NCBI GenBank assembly: GCA_003278815.1
Contig: QCDB01000004.1
Coordinates: 1-64,000 of the forward strand
DNA from: SAR86 cluster bacterium AG-349-I13
Lineage (GTDB): Bacteria > Pseudomonadota > Gammaproteobacteria > Magnimaribacterales > TMED112
DNA length: 64,000 nt
Direction: 5' to 3'
In this document: positions 35,331 through 43,931 of the stretch, one piece after another
How positions within the stretch are numbered: position 1 is the stretch's first letter
Layout: each line of letters starts with the position of its first letter
The notes under the pieces: model-generated
What the model saw: the letters and a program-made list of their open reading frames with translations, nothing else
The model's database searches: none
Told to the model about the DNA's origin: nothing
Program-made: the position numbers and the translations under genes

Positions 35331-36280
35331 AAGTATCAGTTATCTCACCAGTATTTAATGAAAGAGAAAATTTAAAGACTTTCGTAGATGCTGTAGCTGA
35401 GGTAATGCGCTCGACGGGTATGAGTTGGGAATTAATTATTGTCGATGATGGTAGTGATGATGGCTCAGCTGAAGCTATCAAAGAATTGATCAATCAAGAG
35501 AATATTAGGTGTTTGCTGCTTTCAAAGAATTACGGTCAAACTACTGCTATTCAGGCAGGCTTCGATAATGCAGTGGGGAAATATTTAGTTACTTTAGACA
35601 GTGATATGCAAAACGATCCAAAAGACATACCAGCACTTTTGAATAAATTAATAAAAGAAGAGTTAGACCTTGTTGTTGGGTGGCGTAAAAATAGAAAAGA
35701 TAATTATTTCTTGAGAAATCTACCATCTTCAATCGCAAATAAATTAATCGGCAGTATCACAGGTGTAAAGCTTCATGATTATGGTTGTAGTCTTAAAGCA
35801 TATCGTGCTGATGTTCTTAAGGAAGTACGATTATATGGGGAAATGCACCGTTTTATCCCAGCTTGGATGGCCACGAAGATACCTGCATCGAAAATTTCAG
35901 AGCTAGTTGTTACTCATCATCCAAGAATCGCTGGAAAATCCAAATACGGAATCTCAAGAACTTTTAGGGTATTCGTTGATCTAATTTCTGTTTATTTCTT
36001 TATGAGATTCTTTAGTAGGCCTGGACATTTTTTTGGATTAATTGGACTTCTGCTGAGCTCAATAGGATCCTTAATATTAATTTATCTAGTGTCTCTGAAA
36101 TTTATTTATGGCTTGGATATTGGTGATAGACCTTTGCTCATTGCGGGGACTTTACTTGTGGTTGTAGGAATACAATTTATTAGTTTTGGTGTTATTGGTG
36201 AAATCTTGAGTAGAACTTATTTTGCATCCAGTAAAGAAAAATCGTATTTCATTAGATGGAATTCTAATGACAAAGAGTAA
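35315..36280 (+). CDS. polyprenyl-phosphate glycosyltransferase (GT2, ArnC/DPM1-like)
   Basis: A 321-residue enzyme with an N-terminal GT-A domain and two C-terminal membrane helices (about 233-257 and 270-295). Motifs: SVISPVFNERENL, IIVDDGSDDGSAE, LLSKNYGQTTAIQAGFDNA and the metal-binding LDSDMQNDPKDI. The acceptor-loop region HRFIPAWMA and the HPRIAGKSKYGISR segment match the ArnC/DPM1/GtrB group that loads a sugar on undecaprenyl phosphate. The product is the likely donor for the GT39 enzymes before and after it. Sugar unknown. Confidence 0.92.
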   Translation: METKLEVSVISPVFNERENLKTFVDAVAEVMRSTGMSWELIIVDDGSDDGSAEAIKELINQENIRCLLLSKNYGQTTAIQAGFDNAVGKYLVTLDSDMQNDPKDIPALLNKLIKEELDLVVGWRKNRKDNYFLRNLPSSIANKLIGSITGVKLHDYGCSLKAYRADVLKEVRLYGEMHRFIPAWMATKIPASKISELVVTHHPRIAGKSKYGISRTFRVFVDLISVYFFMRFFSRPGHFFGLIGLLLSSIGSLILIYLVSLKFIYGLDIGDRPLLIAGTLLVVVGIQFISFGVIGEILSRTYFASSKEKSYFIRWNSNDKE

Positions 36281-37631
36281 TTCACTTTTTGCTTTTTGCT
36301 TTTTATGTTTGACCCTATCCGCAAGGCTGCTGTTTGATTTAATTAATGCAATAGAAATTCACTTTGACGAAGCTCAATATTGGGTATGGTCACAGAATCT
36401 TTCATTAAGTTATTTATCTAAGGGGCCTCTAGTCCCCTCAATGATTGCTTTTTCTAACCAAATCTTTGGTCAATCATATCTAGGCCTTAAATTTTTTTCT
36501 TACATAGCTTTTGTGGGAACAGCTCTATTGCTTTCTTTAACAGCATTAAAACTATCAGGCAAAGAAGAAAGTTTTAACACAGCTCTAGTATTTTCTGCAT
36601 TATCTCCAGCACTATTTCTTCTTGGAGGGATTGCTTCAACAGATATCTATCTATTCTTTTTTTGGTCTCTAAACATTTTTGCTTATGTTCATTTTTATAA
36701 GGATAGGGATGAAAAATGGTTTTATGTTATAGGAATAAGTACAGGTTTAGGCATCCTAGCAAAGTTAAGCATGGCGTTATTGCCTTTAAGTATATTGCTA
36801 TATTTCTTAGCAAATGATTTGAAAAAATATTTTTTTAACATTCATATCTATGTTTCAGCATTGTTGGCATTACTGATTAGCTCACCAATTTTAATTTGGA
36901 ATGCGCAAAATAATTGGGTGACTTTTTTTCATGAGATCGACCACTTAGTATCCGAGATACCAAGTGCTAATCCAGAAGTTTTAGTTTTAACTTTGCTTTT
37001 AACAGTGCCATGCTCTCTGCTTCTTTCCATAAAAAAAATAAGAGAAAAAGTTTTTTCTTCAAAATTAAATTTCTTAATTTACCCAACATTATTGATGATT
37101 TTATTCTTTGTAATTAAAAGCTTTATGGGAAAAATACAATTGAATTGGTCTATTCCGATATTTCTTGTTTTAATACCTATTTTTGCCAGCATATCTGACT
37201 CAAACAGAGGTAGCGGGGCACTATTAAGTTTGTTTCTTCTGTGTCCGATAATCTTATTTTCAAATAAAGCAATTTCCTCCTTATATTCAACAGATGACCC
37301 TTTACACCCAATAAGAGGTTGGAACGAGACATATCAGAATCTTTTTCAAGACGAAGTTTATGATTTTTTAGCTTCTGAAGATTACAAATTATTGTCAACA
37401 GCAGCATATTTCAAAGGAACAGCTCATAATTTATATCTGGCTAAAAGTTCGAATAGAAGACTTACACATTATGATTTGTGGAGACCAAATCTAAATTCCT
37501 CAAACAAAATCCTGTTCATCGCATATTCACAAAAAGGTGCACCTTCTAATAATTTAAATTGCTCGAAAATAAGAGAAGTTAAAAATTTTCCCAGAAAGCA
37601 CTTAACTCTGTATAATTGCACCTCAAAATGA
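36267..37631 (+). CDS. GT39-like membrane glycosyltransferase, second copy
   Basis: About 454 residues from ATG 36267, chosen because it overlaps the upstream stop as in the neighbouring genes; the frame is open back to 36222. Around ten to eleven membrane helices. The first loop holds EIHFDEAQYWVWSQN with the catalytic-type acidic pair DE, followed by SYLSKGPLVPSMIAFSNQIFG, the pattern of GT39 proteins. With the copy at 32592 it gives the cluster two transferases for one donor synthase. The stop overlaps the gpsA start. Confidence 0.85.
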   Translation: MTKSNSLFAFCFLCLTLSARLLFDLINAIEIHFDEAQYWVWSQNLSLSYLSKGPLVPSMIAFSNQIFGQSYLGLKFFSYIAFVGTALLLSLTALKLSGKEESFNTALVFSALSPALFLLGGIASTDIYLFFFWSLNIFAYVHFYKDRDEKWFYVIGISTGLGILAKLSMALLPLSILLYFLANDLKKYFFNIHIYVSALLALLISSPILIWNAQNNWVTFFHEIDHLVSEIPSANPEVLVLTLLLTVPCSLLLSIKKIREKVFSSKLNFLIYPTLLMILFFVIKSFMGKIQLNWSIPIFLVLIPIFASISDSNRGSGALLSLFLLCPIILFSNKAISSLYSTDDPLHPIRGWNETYQNLFQDEVYDFLASEDYKLLSTAAYFKGTAHNLYLAKSSNRRLTHYDLWRPNLNSSNKILFIAYSQKGAPSNNLNCSKIREVKNFPRKHLTLYNCTSK

Positions 37632-38626
37632 AAATAGGAATAATTGGATCTGGCAAATTTGGGCTTGTTTTAGCTCGTATAGCTACTGAAAATAATAATG
37701 AAGTTCTAATTCATTCTCGGCGTGCCAATGAAGTTGAATCAATAAATACAAAAAACCAAAGCTTATCAGGTTTTTCTTTTGGTAAATTAGCTATTTCAGC
37801 AACACAAGACATAAATGAATTAGATGAATGCGATGCGCTTTTAGTTACTGTAGCCAGTAAAGATTTCAAAGAATCCATAAACAAATTTAATTATCGTACT
37901 TATAAAGGTAAATTTGTAAGTTGCGTCAAAGGTTTTGAAAAAAATTCAGGAAAACTTATGACAGAAGTTTTGGTCGATGAATTTAATATAGATTCTAATA
38001 ATGTTTTTGTTTTGAGTGGTCCAAATTTATCGAAAGAACTGAGTGATCAAGAGCTTACTGGCACTGTAATTGCAGGAGAAGATAAGATTTTTATTGATGC
38101 TTTATGTAATGCTTTAAAAACAGATTATTTTTTGCCCTTTTCAAGCAATGATAGATACGGTGTTGAGCTCGGCGGTGCCATGAAAAATATCTATGCAATA
38201 TTATCTGGTTATTTTCATAAAAAAGGGGTCGGTGAAAATACTATAGGCTTACTCTTAACCAAGTGTTTATCAGAAATGAGTATGTTCGGTAAAGCTCGAG
38301 GAGCAGACCCTGCTACCTTCCTTGGTTTAGCTGGTGTAGGTGATTTTTTTTCCACAGCACTCTCAAGTGACTCTAGAAATTACAAATTTGGAGAATTTCT
38401 AGCAGAGGGTATTGATCCTGAAAAAGCATTAGATCAAGTAGGAGATACAGTTGAGGGATACGGGACATCATTAATTGTTCAAAAGAACGCTAAGGATCTT
38501 AATGTGGATTTAAAATTGTTAAATTATTTGATATCAATTTATGAAGAACCTAAAACGCTTTCAGATGATAAGAAAATCTTTCACTCGCTTGGCATAGAGC
38601 GCGATATAAATTTCAAATTTAAGTAA
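37628..38626 (+). CDS. gpsA: glycerol-3-phosphate dehydrogenase [NAD(P)+]
   Basis: 332 residues from the ATG at 37628, which overlaps the upstream stop (ATGA). It reduces dihydroxyacetone phosphate to glycerol-3-phosphate for phospholipids. Motifs: IGIIGSGKFGLVLA (nucleotide fold), VSCVKGFEKNSGKLMTE, LSGPNLSKEL, the catalytic lysine in ELGGAMKNIYAILSG, and GLAGVGDFFSTALSSDSRNYKFG. Being the last gene of a polyprenyl-sugar cluster is unusual and may tie glycerolipid supply to the modification. Its end overlaps the convergent ketoacyl synthase by eight bases. Confidence 0.95.
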   Translation: MKIGIIGSGKFGLVLARIATENNNEVLIHSRRANEVESINTKNQSLSGFSFGKLAISATQDINELDECDALLVTVASKDFKESINKFNYRTYKGKFVSCVKGFEKNSGKLMTEVLVDEFNIDSNNVFVLSGPNLSKELSDQELTGTVIAGEDKIFIDALCNALKTDYFLPFSSNDRYGVELGGAMKNIYAILSGYFHKKGVGENTIGLLLTKCLSEMSMFGKARGADPATFLGLAGVGDFFSTALSSDSRNYKFGEFLAEGIDPEKALDQVGDTVEGYGTSLIVQKNAKDLNVDLKLLNYLISIYEEPKTLSDDKKIFHSLGIERDINFKFK

Positions 38627-40346
38627 AATCTTTACCTTTAAGATCAGAACTAAGTTTGTAATCAAAGCCTGTGGATGTCTTGATCTGATTTTTTTTAACT
38701 TCTAAATCAGTAAGATCTAATACGTCTTTATCAAATTCATAAATTGGTTCAATACTGCCATTAATTGCCTTCTCCCTCTCAACTTCCCGATTTTCAAGGA
38801 CAGCCTCTCTTTTACTTTTCCACTTTGTAATGTCATTTTTTGAATATCTTTTCTCGATAAGCGACATTGTCAAATTCTCTGAAACAACTGATGCTGTAGC
38901 GTTATTGCCACCAAAACCCTTGGAATTTATTATCACTACATCCTTTTTCTTATCAAAAGCCTGATCTTGTAAATAAAAATCTAGATTATCTGTAAATACA
39001 TCATCGGCTAGTTTTGGGATAGTGCAAATCCCAGAGCAATTCTGTGTTTCCATCGCACCTAGAGCACCCCAAAGCTGATCCATACCAGCAGAACCCATGG
39101 TATGTCCAAGTTTTGATTTGAGGGATGTAACTGGTAATGATTCAATACCAAATTCTTTTGCAAAAGTTGAGACAATGTGAGATTCGGTGATCCTGTTTAA
39201 TGGAGTTCCTGTTCCGTGAGCGATGAAAGCTGAATTATCTTTAAGCACTTTGTCTCCGAAAATTTCTTCTATATCTTGAAATGTTTTACCGACTGAAAAA
39301 TAGTTTCCTGCTCCTGGCCCTGAAATAGATTTTTTGTTTCCATCAGCATTAATATTTACATTCAAGATACATCCTCTGATATTAGCTCCACTCTCCAAAG
39401 CTAATCTATCGCTCATCAGAATAGTGAACCCTGACGATTCTCCAACTACTAAGCCCATGTTGTCTCCGAAAGGTCTGCAATATCTTGTATAATCTAGTTC
39501 TTCGCCTTCACCAAGTAAAGTTTGTAAGTCTTTAAGTCTTTTGTCTGTTGTCATAGCACCCATTGCATCAAAACCGATGAAAGCAGGCGGCATAATAATT
39601 GCTTCTGAGGCACCAACAATTACCAACTCACTTTTGCCACTTTTAATTAACTCCACACCAGCATTCATGTTGTATTGTGAAGTAGCACATGCCCCAATAA
39701 AATGTCCGGAGATACCAAGACTTCCTGTTACATAGGCATTAATGAAATCCGCTGTCATCTCAGGCAGTGTGAAAGAAATAGTTTTTGATGAAGCTCTTTT
39801 GCCCATTGGGTGTGATGACATTAAACCATCACCAGAAAACTTATCCATATTCATCACAGCACACCCTGCAAAACAACCTGATTTATCACGACCGTAGTCA
39901 TCAATTGCTTTTCTTACGTCAAACCCACAGTCACTAAATGCGTCAGCAATTCCCATTATTGCCATTCCTAATGCTTTTGGATGTTGTCTTGATGCGTAAT
40001 ACTCCGTTGGATTAAGTCTGAAAGGTAGTTGACCACCTCCATTTGCAGGTAAATCATAATCGTAGGACCAGTATTTTTCTTTAATAAATTCTTTATCTAT
40101 TTTTCGTACAAGTGTATTTTTCAATACTTCTTGTTCTCTCTCAGAAGCATATTTATCAAAGCTTTGACTTTCACCAATTTCGTCAGCCATATTGCAAAGT
40201 GACAGTACTGATTTGATATAGTCTTGTTTATTTTTTTTTGATTCTAAGCTGTAAGTTACTCTTGTATGGCTCAAATTATGCGAGGCTCTTCCAGCGGGTG
40301 TTACTCCCCCAAAACCTACTATACAAGGTATAGGAGTTTTACTCAT
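38619..40346 (-). CDS. fabY: beta-ketoacyl-ACP synthase, FabY-like
   Basis: About 575 residues from ATG 40346 (a start at 40367 would lie deeper within folD). The thiolase-fold condensing domain has the nucleophile GACATSQYN (Cys220 from this start), the histidines in AHGTGTPLNRITE and LKSKLGHTMGSAG, and the C-terminal NSKGFGGNNA. It is longer than FabB/FabF (about 410) with an N-terminal VGFGGVTPAGR arm and a basic tail of around 90 residues, matching FabY of Pseudomonas, which can start fatty acid synthesis. It overlaps folD by eight bases. Confidence 0.85.
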   Translation of the reverse strand: MSKTPIPCIVGFGGVTPAGRASHNLSHTRVTYSLESKKNKQDYIKSVLSLCNMADEIGESQSFDKYASEREQEVLKNTLVRKIDKEFIKEKYWSYDYDLPANGGGQLPFRLNPTEYYASRQHPKALGMAIMGIADAFSDCGFDVRKAIDDYGRDKSGCFAGCAVMNMDKFSGDGLMSSHPMGKRASSKTISFTLPEMTADFINAYVTGSLGISGHFIGACATSQYNMNAGVELIKSGKSELVIVGASEAIIMPPAFIGFDAMGAMTTDKRLKDLQTLLGEGEELDYTRYCRPFGDNMGLVVGESSGFTILMSDRLALESGANIRGCILNVNINADGNKKSISGPGAGNYFSVGKTFQDIEEIFGDKVLKDNSAFIAHGTGTPLNRITESHIVSTFAKEFGIESLPVTSLKSKLGHTMGSAGMDQLWGALGAMETQNCSGICTIPKLADDVFTDNLDFYLQDQAFDKKKDVVIINSKGFGGNNATASVVSENLTMSLIEKRYSKNDITKWKSKREAVLENREVEREKAINGSIEPIYEFDKDVLDLTDLEVKKNQIKTSTGFDYKLSSDLKGKDFT

Positions 40347-41184
40347 ACTTCTGCTCCATTGCTTCAATTGTATTCATCATTAATGTATTAATTGTCATTG
40401 GTCCCACACCACCAGGCACAGGAGTATAGGCTGAGACTATATTAGAGATATTAGTCATGTCAACATCTCCACATTTTTCAGCGGGATGATAACCGGCGTC
40501 TATCAATATCGAGCCGGTCTTTAAATGTTCAGCAGATACAAATTTGGGTACGCCCACAGCAACTACAACTAAGTCATAATTTTTTAAGCTATCTGTAAGA
40601 TTTTTTGTTTTTGAGTGCGCAATTGTCACAGTTGCATTTGCATTTAAAAGCATAGCTGCCATCGGTTTTCCCAGTATCTGACTTCTACCAATTACCAAAG
40701 CATTCATGCCATTAACGTCTATTTTGTAGTAATCCAGAATACGCATAATGCCTAAAGGCGTACATGAACCAAACGCACCTATGCCCATAGACATATTTCC
40801 AAAACCTTGTGTAGTCACGCCATCGACATCTTTTTTTAAATCGATAGCATTAAAACATGCAATTTCATCTATATGATTTGGGACAGGATGTTGTAATAAA
40901 ATTCCATCAACTTTTGCATCATTATTCAAATCAAATATTAATTCCTTAAGCTCTGATGTTGTAGTATCTTTCGAAAGTCTTTTAATCTCTGTCTTAATTC
41001 CAAGAGTGTCACAAGCCCTTTCTTTCATATTTACGTATGTTGTAGATGCTGGGTCATCGCCAACAAGTATCGCAACCAATTTTGGTGCTCGGCCAAAATC
41101 ATGTAATTTTTTTACTCTAACAATCAGATTTTCACTACTTGCTAGAGCAACTTCTTTACCATCGAGTATTAGACAATTATTCAC
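40339..41184 (-). CDS. folD: bifunctional methylenetetrahydrofolate dehydrogenase/cyclohydrolase
   Basis: A 281-residue enzyme of one-carbon metabolism producing 10-formyl-THF, which PurN in this window uses. Motifs: TYVNMKERACDTLGI with the catalytic lysine, DGILLQHPVPNHI, DVDGVT, SCTPLGIMRIL, VIGRSQILGKPMAAMLLNANATVTIAHS and the C-terminal YTPVPGGVGPMTINTLM. Length is as in E. coli (288). It is followed by the ketoacyl synthase on the minus strand and is divergent from tRNA-Pro. Confidence 0.96.
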   Translation of the reverse strand: MNNCLILDGKEVALASSENLIVRVKKLHDFGRAPKLVAILVGDDPASTTYVNMKERACDTLGIKTEIKRLSKDTTTSELKELIFDLNNDAKVDGILLQHPVPNHIDEIACFNAIDLKKDVDGVTTQGFGNMSMGIGAFGSCTPLGIMRILDYYKIDVNGMNALVIGRSQILGKPMAAMLLNANATVTIAHSKTKNLTDSLKNYDLVVVAVGVPKFVSAEHLKTGSILIDAGYHPAEKCGDVDMTNISNIVSAYTPVPGGVGPMTINTLMMNTIEAMEQKYE

Positions 41185-41231
41185 TTAAATATGCTTGAGT
41201 TTAAAGCACATAGTTTATATGATTTCTTTTT

Positions 41232-41308
41232 CGGGGCATAGCGCAGTCTGGTAGCGCACCTGGTTTGGGACCAGGTGGTCGCAGGTTCAAATCCTGCTGC
41301 CCCGACCA
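41232..41308 (+). tRNA. tRNA-Pro (anticodon TGG)
   Basis: Acceptor CGGGGCA/TGCCCCG with discriminator A and encoded CCA at 41306-41308. The anticodon stem CCTGG/CCAGG encloses TTTGGGA, giving TGG (proline). T arm GCAGGTTCAAATCCTGC. The next base begins tRNA-Arg, with no spacer. Confidence 0.96.
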
Positions 41309-41385
41309 GCGCCAGTAGCTCAGCTGGATAGAGCAGTAGCCTTCTAAGCTATTGGTCGGGGGTTCGAATCCTCCCTGGCGCGCCA
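41309..41385 (+). tRNA. tRNA-Arg (anticodon TCT)
   Basis: Acceptor GCGCCAG/CTGGCGC with discriminator G and encoded CCA at 41383-41385. The anticodon stem GTAGC/GCTAT (one G-T pair) encloses CTTCTAA, giving TCT (arginine). It directly abuts tRNA-Pro and ends four bases before the stop codon of the convergent glutamate dehydrogenase gene. Confidence 0.95.
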
Positions 41386-41389
41386 ATTC

Positions 41390-42802
41390 TTAGATACCTA
41401 TATTTTTATAGGACTTAATTAGTTTCTTGATAGAGTAAATAAACGCAGTTGTACGTAATGAATCGAAATTATTTTTATTCCAAATTTCACTCATATTTTC
41501 GTAAGCTTCAGTCATCATATCTTCAAGCCCTGATCTAACGAGATCTATCTCTGAAGGCCCTTGATTTAATAAATCTTTCGTTTGAGATGAAACTTTTGCT
41601 CCAGTAGAACTTTCTATGACGCTGATAAGTGAGGCATTCTCATATTCCTTTCGTCTTTTTTCCATTCTACCGAACCTCATATGTTGAAGATTTCTAACCC
41701 ATTCAAAATAACTAACCGCAACACCTCCTGCATTTGCGTATAGGTCAGGTATTACTAAAATACCTTTCTTGGTTAAGAGCTGATCAGCTTTTGAGGTAAT
41801 TGGACCATTCGCACCTTCACAGATAATTTTTGCATTTAAAAGATTATAGTTTTCATCTGTAATTGTGCCTTCTGTTGCAGCTGGGATATAAATATCACAG
41901 TTTTCTGAAAAAACTTCTTCTCTTGTTTTAAGTTCTGCTTGGTTTGCATAATTGTTAGGATCTCCTGATTCAATTAACCAATTCCTTATTACATCGATAT
42001 CTAAACCCTTTGAATTAAAGAAACTTTGGTCTTTTTCAATAACACCTATGATTGTACAGCCATGATCTCTTAGAGCTCTTGCAGCAAAGTAACCCACCTT
42101 ACCTAATCCTTCCAATATAATTTTTTGTGATGAAAGCTTTCCCGTTATCTTTGTTTTTTTAATATCTTGGGAATTAAAAAAGGAATTGAGTGCATAAAAA
42201 AGACCTCTTCCAGTAGCTTCAGTTCTTCCGTCTACTCCGCCCATATTTTCAGGTTTTCCAGTAACACATGCGTAAGCATTTATATCATGAGGATTTAATC
42301 TTTTATATTCGTCAGCAATCCATGCCATTTCTTTTTTTCCTGTTCCCATATCAGGGGCAGGTACATTCAAGCTTGGTGAGATTAATCCCCTTTTGACAAG
42401 CTCTTCTGTGAACCTTCTAGTTATTTTTTCTAAATCTTCTTCAGAGTATTTACTAGGATTTATTTTTAGGCCGCCCTTAGAACCGCCAAAAGGAACATCA
42501 ATAACAGCATTTTTAAATGTCATTAACATTGCCATTGCTTCGACTTCTGTTGCTGAAACAGCAGGGGAATATCTTATACCACCTTTAACAGGCTCTAAGT
42601 GCTCTGAATGGACTGCTCGCCAACCAGTAAATACCTTAATTCCACCCGAAAGCTTTACACCAAATCTAATTGTATGAGTGCTGTTACAAGATTTAATTTG
42701 ATTTGCTAAGCCTTTTTCAACATCGAGGGTTTTGATAGCATTATCAAACATTTTTGAAACACTTTTGATGAATAAATTATTTGACCCCAATTTTTCCCCC
42801 AT
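41390..42802 (-). CDS. glutamate dehydrogenase (Glu/Leu/Phe/Val family)
   Basis: A 470-residue amino-acid dehydrogenase. The substrate-binding region shows EPVKGGIRYSP, MTFKNAVIDVPFGGSKGGLKI (catalytic lysine in GGSKGG) and NVPAPDMGTGKKEM. The Rossmann domain has ILEGLGKVGYFAARAL, and IPAATEGTI and EGANGPI follow. It resembles the GLUD-type NAD(P)-dependent enzymes that interconvert glutamate and 2-oxoglutarate, with an insert near VTGKPENMGGVDGR as in that group. Leucine dehydrogenase activity is less likely given the length. Confidence 0.9.
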   Translation of the reverse strand: MGEKLGSNNLFIKSVSKMFDNAIKTLDVEKGLANQIKSCNSTHTIRFGVKLSGGIKVFTGWRAVHSEHLEPVKGGIRYSPAVSATEVEAMAMLMTFKNAVIDVPFGGSKGGLKINPSKYSEEDLEKITRRFTEELVKRGLISPSLNVPAPDMGTGKKEMAWIADEYKRLNPHDINAYACVTGKPENMGGVDGRTEATGRGLFYALNSFFNSQDIKKTKITGKLSSQKIILEGLGKVGYFAARALRDHGCTIIGVIEKDQSFFNSKGLDIDVIRNWLIESGDPNNYANQAELKTREEVFSENCDIYIPAATEGTITDENYNLLNAKIICEGANGPITSKADQLLTKKGILVIPDLYANAGGVAVSYFEWVRNLQHMRFGRMEKRRKEYENASLISVIESSTGAKVSSQTKDLLNQGPSEIDLVRSGLEDMMTEAYENMSEIWNKNNFDSLRTTAFIYSIKKLIKSYKNIGI

Positions 42803-42850
42803 TCAATTGCATAATGATATAATTTTTTTCTTCAAAGATCACAAAAATAT

Positions 42851-42928
42851 GGTGGGCGTAGCTCAGTTGGTTAGAGCGCCGGTTTGTGGCACCGGAGGCC
42901 GAGGGTTCAAATCCCTTCGTCCACCCCA
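42851..42928 (+). tRNA. tRNA-His (anticodon GTG)
   Basis: Acceptor GTGGGCG/CGTCCAC, preceded by the extra G-1 at 42851 that pairs with discriminator C at 42925, the identity feature of tRNA-His. Encoded CCA at 42926-42928. The anticodon stem CCGGT/ACCGG encloses TTGTGGC, giving GTG. It ends eight bases before the stop of the convergent CPBP protease gene. Confidence 0.96.
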
Positions 42929-42936
42929 TTTTCTGC

Positions 42937-43749
42937 TTAGTAAAAATAGTCGTATAGAAACTCAGTAAATAAGGTAGCTTGCAAGTTATGGACAGCATGC
43001 ACAATTATTACAAGATAAAGTGAATTGTACTTGTGCATAAGGTAACCAAGTAAAAGACCAAAAAAGAAAAGAGGAATTAGAAGTAAAAGGTCATATTGGA
43101 AATGGATAGAGGTCCAGATCAAGCTGGTTAAAACAATACTGCCATTGATACCGAGTTTTGTAGTTTTCAGTTGCGAAAATAGAAAACCTCTAAACAACAA
43201 TTCTTCAAGTATCGGAGCACCAATTACTACCATTAAAAAATTCAGAATGAAAGGAGTTGCTCTCATGAGTTTTATGAATTCCTCAGGTGGGGTTATTTGA
43301 AAAGCATAACCATAAACACTTATGACTAGATAGAAAATTAACCATGCCACTAATGAATAGATGAGCGCATTTCTATCAAAATGATAAAGACCTAAATTTT
43401 TGTTTAAATCAATTTTTCTTCTTCTTAGAAGCCAGAATATGAACCAAATCTGCAAAGGCACTGTGAGTAAATAACTTATTGCACTTTCTACGGGAGAAAT
43501 AATAGTTTTTTCGTCAGAGAGTATGCTCACCTCAACTGGATTTTGTTTCATCCAAATCTCAAATGCTGAGTCGGTGCCGGACGTACCTAGAAGACTGTAA
43601 GTTACTCCAAGAAGAACGGCTACAATAATTGGCAGAATCAAGACTACCACTAAACTTAATATAACAGCTGAAACTGGGTGATAATTACTTAAATTTTTTT
43701 TGGTTTTATGAACATTCATACTCTTATGAGTTATAACTAAAAATAACAA
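42937..43749 (-). CDS. CPBP-family intramembrane metalloprotease (CAAX protease-like)
   Basis: A 270-residue protein with about seven to eight membrane helices. The CPBP/Abi signature is visible as APILEELLFRGFLFSQL (EExxxR motif) followed by SLIWTSIHFQYD (histidine motif) and a late histidine pair in VIIVHAVHNL. Family members cleave peptides within the membrane; bacterial targets are mostly unknown. It may start near the second ATG (42 bases in, MNVHKTKKN), which would remove a hydrophobic-poor leader. The 164-nt spacer to clpP lies upstream. Confidence 0.82.
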   Translation of the reverse strand: MLFLVITHKSMNVHKTKKNLSNYHPVSAVILSLVVVLILPIIVAVLLGVTYSLLGTSGTDSAFEIWMKQNPVEVSILSDEKTIISPVESAISYLLTVPLQIWFIFWLLRRRKIDLNKNLGLYHFDRNALIYSLVAWLIFYLVISVYGYAFQITPPEEFIKLMRATPFILNFLMVVIGAPILEELLFRGFLFSQLKTTKLGINGSIVLTSLIWTSIHFQYDLLLLIPLFFFGLLLGYLMHKYNSLYLVIIVHAVHNLQATLFTEFLYDYFY

Positions 43750-43846
43750 AATTTATAAAAAAAATTAAGAGTTATTTATCAATTTTATGAATTAATAAAA
43801 GACATACAAAATGAAATAAATTTATAGCAGGTTTCACGATTTATGG

Positions 43847-43878
43847 ATAAAGTTTTGCATGAAATACATAAAGTTTTG
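43847..43878 (+). repeat. two direct ATAAAGTTTTG copies upstream of clpP
   Basis: ATAAAGTTTTG occurs at 43847-43857 and 43868-43878, with starts 21 bases apart (two helical turns). The second copy is part of an imperfect palindrome TACATAAAGTTTTGTA. It may be a regulator-binding pair for clpP, but chance is hard to exclude in AT-rich DNA. Confidence 0.35.
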
Positions 43879-43897
43879 TATTTTTGCCTAAAAGTTA

Positions 43898-43925
43898 TTG
43901 ATTTAAGAACTATGTGCTCTATATT
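43898..43925 (+). promoter_or_regulatory. candidate clpP promoter
   Basis: TTGATT at 43898-43903 and TATATT at 43920-43925 are separated by 16 bases. The start point would be close to the ATG at 43932, six bases after the -10 element, and no ribosome-binding sequence is present, so the clpP mRNA may be leaderless. Confidence 0.4.
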
Positions 43926-43931
43926 TATATT

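Noticed and set aside
41201-41386. Minus-strand open frame of 61 codons across tRNA-Pro and tRNA-Arg
   Set aside because: It is the reverse complement of two complete tRNA genes, and the open frame is a known artefact of tRNA arms. No protein features.
42732-43004. Open frames of 75-78 codons on both strands over tRNA-His
   Set aside because: They run through the tRNA and into neighbouring gene ends. The tRNA explains the conserved sequence.
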